NCBI GenBank assembly: GCA_036346405.1
Contig: CM070561.1
Span: 33,282,838 to 33,346,837 of the forward strand
DNA: 64,000 nucleotides
Source of the DNA: Phyllostachys edulis
Lineage: Eukaryota; Streptophyta; Magnoliopsida; Poales; Poaceae
Direction: 5' to 3'
Part shown: piece after piece, positions 57,781 through 64,000 of the stretch
Layout: each line of letters starts with the position of its first letter
Position numbering within the stretch: the first letter of the stretch is position 1
Translations under genes and position numbers: made by a program
Notes under the pieces: generated by a model
What the model saw: only the letters and a program-made list of their open reading frames with translations
Databases searched by the model: none
Told to the model about the DNA's origin: nothing

Positions 57781-59696
57781 TTCTTTAGAAATTCCATTGA
57801 AGTCTTAATTATAAACAAAATAAGGTATAAACTTTAGAATTTCTTATCTTTTTCATTTTAATTCCAATTGAGGTCATTCAAATTGTGTTAGCTCTGTCTT
57901 GGACTTAACTTTAATCTAAAAATGATTGTAAGTTAAGTTCAGCCCCAGAGCACAGTTTACCATTAGATTTTAAGATTAACTTTAAATGTGCACTCAAATT
58001 AGTGCTTAACTTGTAAAATACATAACTAATGCTCTGTAGATTATTTTTGAGTGAGACCAACTTTGTTGGTTTCCTCCATTAATGGTCTTGCTATGAACCT
58101 TAGTTTTGAGCATGTTGCTGCTAGGAAAATGAGGACTTGTGCATTATAATTTTGTTCAAGTTCTTGTTTTTGAAAATTTGTAGAGAGTGCAATATAGCTC
58201 CAAATGAGATGAACTCAATTGTGTTATTCATCTCATGAGGTGCTGGTTTTACAGTAAAAATTTCAGCTTCATTTCTGTTCTAGAAAATGTTGCCTCATAA
58301 TTAAATTAATGAATAGTGCAGTTTGGTATTTTAGGGGCTGAGCAGAATTGTTTTGCTCATAACTTTTGCATTGAGAATCCAAATCAATTGGTTCTTGTTG
58401 CAATATTCCTAAAATCACCCTCTTGCTGCTGTAGAAAATTCAGAGAATTTGGAGTTCGTTTGTTGTGCTGTCTTTGTTGTTTTTAAATCGTTCTTATCGG
58501 TTCTTTCTCGCCTTTCCGTTAGGTTTCGACATTTGTGGTGATCCCGAGAGTGACCCTCCGCAACAAATTGACCAGCAACAGCAAGGCAAGCAGTTTGATC
58601 ATTTCCATCATTGTCCCATTACTTTAAAGCTTAATATATTGTTTTACTTCTATGTATGCATGCTACTTTGTGTTAAATGTAAGCTAGCAATCCTATAGTT
58701 GCATAATCTGTAGGAATTGTTTATCCTCTACTACCATGAGCCTAGGTTATTTGCTGTGGTTTGAGCTCGTTGGATGAGCTCTTATCACTTAGTAGTTTCG
58801 ATTAAATTGCTTAGACATGCTTAGTTATCGGTAGAAATGGGCGATCATCGACTTAGTCGATGGTCTTGATCACTCAAAACTGATTATTACTCCTATATGT
58901 CCAGCACTTGTGCTTTGATTAATTGTAAAATCAAAAACTGAAAATAAAAGATTGATTTAGACTTGGGCATATTGGATGGATGGTGTGGTTTTTGGATGTG
59001 GTGGTATGCAGGGTCCCTAAGGACCGAGTACTTGGGTCACTAAGCCAGCGATTTTGCGTGCTAACCACACGAGGGCATATGGAACCCCTCTTGACTAAGT
59101 ACTTTGGGCGGTGTTAATTGGGGTCGCTCGGTTGGTGTGTTTTAAAGATAAAATGTGTGTGTGATGTGGGAGGAGCATTAGCTTCGGGTAGGTTGTGTGA
59201 TGTCTCCTTCTCCCGTGGGTTGTCGACTCGAATTAGCATTGTCCATCGGAAATGTCTCGTAGGACTTAGCGTCTTGCATACCAAAGGTAGTGTGCCTAAA
59301 GGAAAGGCGGTGCGGCGTGTGGGTGCAGTGGTACACCTGCGGGGATAAAACTATTGAATAGCCTCGTCCTAGGTTATGGACATGCTTGGTAAGGTCGTTC
59401 AAGACTAGACTACAACCTTTAATTAAAACTTGACATGGTTGGTATGAGCAGGGAGTTCATGCTATTGTTGTGGTGACTTGGGTTGGTCACTTCGGGTTGT
59501 TCTTGTTGTTGTTACCTTGTTATTTATCTCGTTGTTATTTCAACAATTAAAAATGCTTTGTCAAATTGCTTTCAATCTACTATATTATTGCAAATGAAAA
59601 CTTGCTTTGTGCTTAAATGAGTCCAAAGCCTCATCCACTTAAATAAAGCTTGCATATAGCTAAATTATAGTTACTGTTATCTTACGTCGGTCTTGC

Positions 59697-59723
59697 GAGT
59701 ACAATAAACAATTTATTGTACTC
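59697..59723 (+). other. conserved LTR stem-loop, copy 8 (element 3 5' LTR), extended
   Basis: GAGTACAATAAA-CAA-TTTATTGTACTC, a perfect 12-bp stem. The 5' strand of the stem contains AATAAA. Confidence 0.72.
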
Positions 59724-60151
59724 AATTGCTTTTAACAACTTTGTTGCAGAGGAGGTAGAGCCCAAAGGGCTTTACTTTGTGAGTCTTGATGGTTGGGAGA
59801 AGCGACTAGCTTGGCGGTCCGGTCGATTGCCTTGTGGGCTAAAGGCACCTTGGTTGGCTCTTATTTTGGGCCATCTTTATGGCACTTTTGCTTCATTGTG
59901 TATCTTTGTAGTTTTGTTGTTATTTGGCGAAGGCCCTCTTTTGTAATAACCTATCCTTATTAATATTAACTTCGGTTTGTTGCTTATGTTCTATGTGTTG
60001 TATGGAATTGATACATTCTTTTGTTGTGAGGTATGTATCTTGCATTCGGGAGTATACATCTCTCGAGACTGGTTTATTTGGTTGATAATACTAGGGTCAA
60101 TTGGATGACTAAGTATTATGAGCTTAATAAACGTCGGGGTCTCACAAAAGT

Positions 60152-60163
60152 TGGTATCAGAGC
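60152..60163 (+). other. primer-binding site of element 3 (tRNA-iMet)
   Basis: TGGTATCAGAGC, an exact match to the plant initiator-Met site, lies 5 bases after the LTR end. Confidence 0.95.
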
Positions 60164-60917
60164 TATACTGACCGTAGTAACGCAAGCTTGGTCGCCTTTA
60201 GGATATTTTGAAAACCTAATTTCAAAGTGTCAAATGAGTTTTGAAAGTTTAAGGAAATTCTCAGATTTTACTCCTTATCTATCTTAGCTTTCTCTTCTCA
60301 TCTCACTCTAATTGAGTTTTAAAAGTTGTTTTCCTCTCTTCCCTTCTACAAAATAGTTGTTATCGATTAATGGGGTTTTGGGGAATCAATGAGTTTGGCA
60401 AATTGAAGTGTTAGCTGCCCATCTACAAGGTTTTGAAGCTTCTAGAATGGACAATTTCGACTGGAAGCTTGGATGCAAAATCTGGACAGCAAGCGTCAAT
60501 TTCCGGACAGCAAGCTCAAAGGTTCCAATTAGGGTAGAGAATGAGAGGTTAAATCAACAAAAACTTGTGGGAATAAAAGGGTAAGATGTGATACTAGTTA
60601 GCTAAGTATCTAACACTTATTTCGCTGCATTAACCTTGCTCTCTAATAGTTTTAGATCTCATCTTACAATCTGATTTTTAATCTTCTCGATCAATTACTC
60701 GTTCATTCAATACGGGTTAGTTGAGTTGAGAAGTTGAGCCGTGCTTTTGGAGTTTGTTGGCTGTTTTTAGAGTCTTTTAGAAGCTTCTAAAGTTAATTTA
60801 CTCGCGGTTTTGGCTTTCGTTTAGGGTGATATTCCATTCCCCTGGTCGATCGCTTTTGCTTCTCTTTAAGGCTTTGATTTTCGAGTTTAGTTGCTAACCG
60901 AAATTTCTTGTAACAGG
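60164..60917 (+). other. untranslated leader of element 3
   Basis: About 750 bp, T-rich, without a coding frame, between the primer site and gag. No intron or promoter signal is clear. Confidence 0.6.
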
Positions 60918-61990
60918 ATGGCCGGACGCACTCGTAGCGGCCAAGGCCAGTCAGCTGGTCCGGACGAGGAGCTTCCTCCTCCTCCGACCATGGCGAGTTC
61001 TTCTTGGATCGGCGCAACCGCGGATGTGAGAGAGTTCTCTTGGGCGTCATCGCGGCAACACCACCGCACTTACGGAGCTTGGGATGCGGGCAAGGCACGC
61101 CCATCACCGTGTGGAGGACTCGCGGAGTTTCTTCGTACTCGGCCTCCTACCTTTTCGGTCGAGGACCCGTTGGATCGCAGACGATTGGCCGTCGGTGGGC
61201 GTAAGCTCCGCATCGCGCAGCTGCCGAGCACGAGAAGGCGCTGTTCGCATCGCACCACCGGAGGTGCGGCTTTGTCATGGTGGGAGAGCTTTCTGCCATG
61301 CAGCCCGTGACCACACCGTCTCTTGGGAGGAGTTTCGTCTTGCCTTCCGTCGGGCTCACATCCTGCCGGCTTGATGGAGATCAAGAAGCGGAGTTTCTTC
61401 TTGCGCAAGCAAGGCGTAGCTTCGATCATGGAGTATGTCTCGAAGTTCAACCATCTAGCTCGTTATGCTCACGAGGGCGTACCCACCGATATGGCTAAGC
61501 GAGCCAAGTTCAGCGTGGCTTGTGCGAGGAGCTGAAGGACAAGCTATCCATTGTCGACTTTCTGATTTTCGGACCTTGGTCGACAAGGCCATCGTCGTGA
61601 GCATGCGGCTCGAGAGCTTATGGACTCCATAAGCGCAAGTGGGAGGCCCATAAGTCATCGAGGCGATTCCTCCGTCCCGCTTGAGCGATCTCGGGTACCG
61701 GTCTCATTCTTGGCGCCCGAGGTTACCCCTTGTTCCTCGTTAAATCGCGCAGCCGTGTCTCGATCCACGTGCACTGCGAGTCGTGAGCGGCCCCATAACC
61801 CAGCTCTGGGGTCACATGCTTTTCTTGCAACGAAGGGCCATTATGCAAATAATTGCCCTAAGAAAACGAGGCGCCCTCGTCCTAATGGAGGACGCGGGCG
61901 AGAGGTGGTGCATCTCGGGACGGAAGATCGTCCGGCTACCCAAGGCGTGGGTAGTGGTCGCGTCAACGTCGTCACTGCAGAGGAGGCTCG
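60918..61990 (+). pseudogene. gag: gag of element 3 (Del/Tekay lineage), several frameshifts
   Basis: The ATG at 60918 opens MAGRTRSGQGQSAGPDEELP. The domain signature is spread over three frames: EFLRTRPPTFSVEDPLD, then GRKLRIAQLP, GAALSWWESF, SWEEFRLAFRRAHI, then GVASIMEYVSKFNHLARYAH (61400-61480). Near 61840-61870 the knuckle half GHYANNCPKK is visible but the first cysteine pair is not. At least five frameshifts are needed to follow it. Gag of the same type is in element F. Confidence 0.8.
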
Positions 61991-62450
61991 GAGGCACCCG
62001 GCGTCGTGCTAGGTACACTTTCGTTAACTCTCACTCCATCTTGTCTTGTTTGATTCAGAGCATCTCATTCCTTTGTTTGAGTCTTTTCTTTGCTGTTGGA
62101 GAGCTTCTTTTCTCTCCATTGTCGGTCCCTTCTCATTCGCTCTCTGGTTCGGAGTTGAGAGCTGAATCGAGTGTAGGGATGTTCCTATCGAGATCGAAGG
62201 GTAGGTTTCTTAGCAAACCTTATCCTTCTCCATTCAGAGTCTTGATGTGATTCTTGGCATGGATTGGTTGTCCCACATGGGGCAAATCGATTCGCCAGAA
62301 GCTCATCTCTATCTAGTCCCTCCGGCGCGGGTTAAGCTTTTATGGCCGCTAGATCCGCATCTCTTCGCACTTGAAGCGAAGCCCGCTCTAGATATTAACG
62401 AAGTCCCAACAGTTTGTGACTTTGTTGATGTCTTTCCCCGAATCTTCCTG
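61991..62450 (+). pseudogene. protease remnant of element 3
   Basis: Frame fragments include a YTFVNSHSILSCLI stretch and, after a shift, VILGMDWLSHMGQIDS (62243-62292), the block that closes the gypsy protease. The catalytic Asp motif that should lie about 120 bases earlier is not readable. A linker (LFALEAKPALDINEVPTVCD) leads into RT. Confidence 0.68.
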
Positions 62451-63551
62451 AATGCCACCCGTTCGAGACCTCGAGTTTGTCATTGAGTTGGCTCGGTGCG
62501 CCCCTATCTCAAAGAGGCCTTATCGGATGCCACCGAGCGAGTTGGTGGAGTTGAAGAAGCGATTAAGTGAGCTGCAAGAGAAGGGTTTCATTCACCCTAG
62601 CTCATCTCCTTGGGGTTGTCCGGCAATCTTCGTAAGAAGAAGGGCGGTACTTTTGCGCATGTCGTCGATTACGCCCACTTAATGAAGTGATGAAAGAACA
62701 AGTATCCATTGCCCGCATTGGCGATCTCTTGATTAATTGATCGGAGCTCGAGTTTTCTCCAAGATTGATTTGAGAGTGGGATATCATCGAGTTCAGTATT
62801 CGACCGAGGATATTCCCAAAACAAATTCTCTACTACGCTTCTGGCTTGTACGAGTACCTTTGTCATGTCATTTGGCTTAACCAATGCTCTGCCTTGTTCA
62901 TGAATCTCATGAATTCGGTATTCATGGAGTATTTGGATAAGTTTGTCGTGGTCTTCATCGATGATATTCTTATCTACTCCAAGAACGATGAGGAACACGC
63001 CAAGCATCTGAAGCTTGTGTTAGGCAAGCTACGTGAGCACCGGTATGTCTGACGCAAGTTCAACAAGTCGCGATTCAGTTGAAGGAAGTGGCTTTCTTAG
63101 GCCACATTCTTTCGGCGAGGGCGTAGCCGTTGACCCTAACAAGGTCGTGATGTTCTTTCATGGAGTCGACTGTTTTGGTCACCGATGTACGGAGTTTTCT
63201 CGGTTTAGCGGGATATTATCGTCGCTTTATCGAGAACTTCTCCAAGATCGCTGGCCGATGACGAGTTGCTCAAGAAGGACAAGAAGTTCGTGTGGTCCGC
63301 CGAGTGTGAGAAAGTTTTCAAATACTCAAAAGCGTTTGACCACCGCTCCCGTTCTTGTTCTTCCCGATATCCATCGAAGCTTCGATATCTTTTGCGATGC
63401 TTCTCGTCGAGGCCTCGGTTGTGTCCTTATGCAAGAAGGCAAGGTAGTGGCCTATGCATCAAGGCAATTGAGACCTCATGAGCTTAACTATCCTACCCAT
63501 GATTTGGAGTTAGCTGCTGTGATTCATGCACTTAAGATCTGGCGACATTAC
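62451..63551 (+). pseudogene. pol: reverse transcriptase and RNase H of element 3, truncated
   Basis: The first motifs, VRDLEFVIELARCAPISKRP plus YRMPPSELVELKKRLSELQE and GFIHPSSSPWGCPAIFV, are of the Del/Tekay chromovirus type. Degraded sequence follows, then FIDDILIYSKNDEEHAKHL (62955-63011), with FIDD in place of YVDD (a usual variant in this lineage). The RNase H holds DIFCDASRRGLGCVLMQEGK, VVAYASRQLRPHELNYPTHD and ELAAVIHALKIWRHY. It is cut there by LTR H at 63552. At least four frameshifts are present. Integrase and the 3' LTR must lie beyond the window. Confidence 0.82.
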
Positions 63552-64000
63552 TGTAACAGCCCAAAATTTCAAATTTAGTTAAAGTTTAAAACTTATTTGA
63601 AGTTGTGAATTTTCTGAATTTTAAAAGCTTCCCTTTAAATTAATTTAAGCCAAAACAAATTTAAAATCCAAAATGTATTACCAACCTTAAGTTGGGGATA
63701 ATTTTACTAAGTCTAAAATGTCTCTAAGGATTTATGAGATTTTTTCTAGAATTTTTGGATTTATTTTGCTATTTTCTAAATCTAAAATGAATTAAACTAA
63801 TTACTTTAAAAGAAAAATCAATTAAAATCAGTTAAAAGTTTTTGGGCGAATTGGCTCGCCCAAAACCTCCACAACTTCCATGCAAGCCTGCCTGCCATTT
63901 TCGGCCCGCTACTGACCCGCATCTCCTCTCTCTCTCTCTCTCTTTCCCTCAACCGCACCCGGCCCCACCCGTCACCCTCTCCTCCCTCTCTTCCAGGTGG
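63552..64000 (+). mobile_element. start of another Tekay-like LTR (LTR H)
   Basis: It begins TGTAACAGCCCAAAATTTC inside the RNase H of element 3. It then follows the same AT-rich course as LTR F (accttaagttgg, ttctagaatttttggattt, ttgctattttc), and continues with a tttgggcgaattggctcgcc stretch. A short (CT)n run is at about 63927-63943. The rest lies beyond the window. Confidence 0.85.

Larger units (their letters stand above)
54592..60146 (+). repeat. 5' LTR of element 3 (Tekay type), 5.55 kb
   Basis: It starts TGTAACATCCCAAATG and ends GGGGTCTCACA, followed by the primer site. It is collinear with solo LTR E. 55110-57780 is a GACCTCC array with TTGGAT...ATCCAA palindromes. A weak TATA (ggcTATAAGtt) lies at 56404. 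Conserved blocks: CTATTGAATAG at about 59350 and a 12-bp perfect stem with 3-base loop at 59697-59723. The numerous open frames between 55637 and 57788 come from the repeats. Confidence 0.93.

Noticed and set aside
60152..60163. TGGTATCAGAGC as part of a tRNA gene
   Set aside because: Only the tRNA 3'-end complement is present, directly after an LTR end; there is no cloverleaf around it. It is a primer-binding site.

Overview
The window looks like nuclear DNA from a large, repeat-rich grass (Poaceae) genome. Nearly every base can be assigned to a transposable element, and I found no intact host gene, tRNA or rRNA gene. The case for a grass rests on several things: Tat-lineage Ty3/gypsy elements with a second, archaeal-type RNase H and an antisense gene; Tekay/Del-type chromoviral elements with very long TGTAACATCCC... 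LTRs; a SIRE-like Copia LTR; and a CACTA element with TCACAGACGGTT subterminal repeats. The species cannot be named from the sequence alone.

Left part (1-18431). A Tekay-like LTR (LTR A, 1351-1967 plus 17253-18431) was split by a 15.3-kb Tat element (element 1, 1968-17252). Its two 646-bp LTRs are flanked by a near-perfect 5-bp target duplication (gtagc/atagc). Element 1 carries gag, protease, RT, two RNases H and integrase on the + strand, in one original reading frame now broken by about ten stops and one frameshift, although the integrase core is still open. A minus-strand gene (Transposase_28-like) lies downstream and is cut by a 3.26-kb solo LTR (12861-16117). Positions 1-1350 are the 3' part of another LTR.

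Middle part (18455-40511). A SIRE-like Copia LTR and a decayed DNA-transposon fragment (zinc-knuckle coding piece, minus strand) are followed by the start of LTR C at 21640. LTR C is broken into four pieces by three insertions: an antisense LTR (LTR D, itself split by the 5.35-kb solo LTR E), a gag-only Tekay element (element F, 30610-36043) whose 3' LTR is reduced to 407 bp, and a 3.45-kb CACTA element (36208-39661). The CACTA element contains a roughly 0.9-kb foldback, a 179-bp TA microsatellite and a decayed antisense 167-codon reading frame.

Right part (40512-64000). A second Tat element (element 2) starts inside LTR C. Its gag is split by solo LTR G (44517-48631, perfect GGAAT duplication). 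Its integrase has lost two of the three catalytic residues. Its 3' LTR is cut at 54592 by a Tekay element (element 3) with a 5.55-kb 5' LTR and decayed gag-pol, itself cut at 63552 by another LTR (H). This makes at least five levels of nesting.

The most interesting signals are in the LTRs. A short stem-loop (GAGCAC/GTGCTC or GAGTAC/GTACTC) recurs in eight diverged Tekay-like LTRs with compensatory changes. A palindrome CTATTCGAATAG recurs about 250-450 bp upstream of it. There are also dense GACCTCC heptamer arrays, TTGGAT...ATCCAA palindromes and GCGGTANTACCGC palindromes in putative promoter regions. All LTR boundaries were read by eye from repeated termini, target duplications and primer-binding sites.
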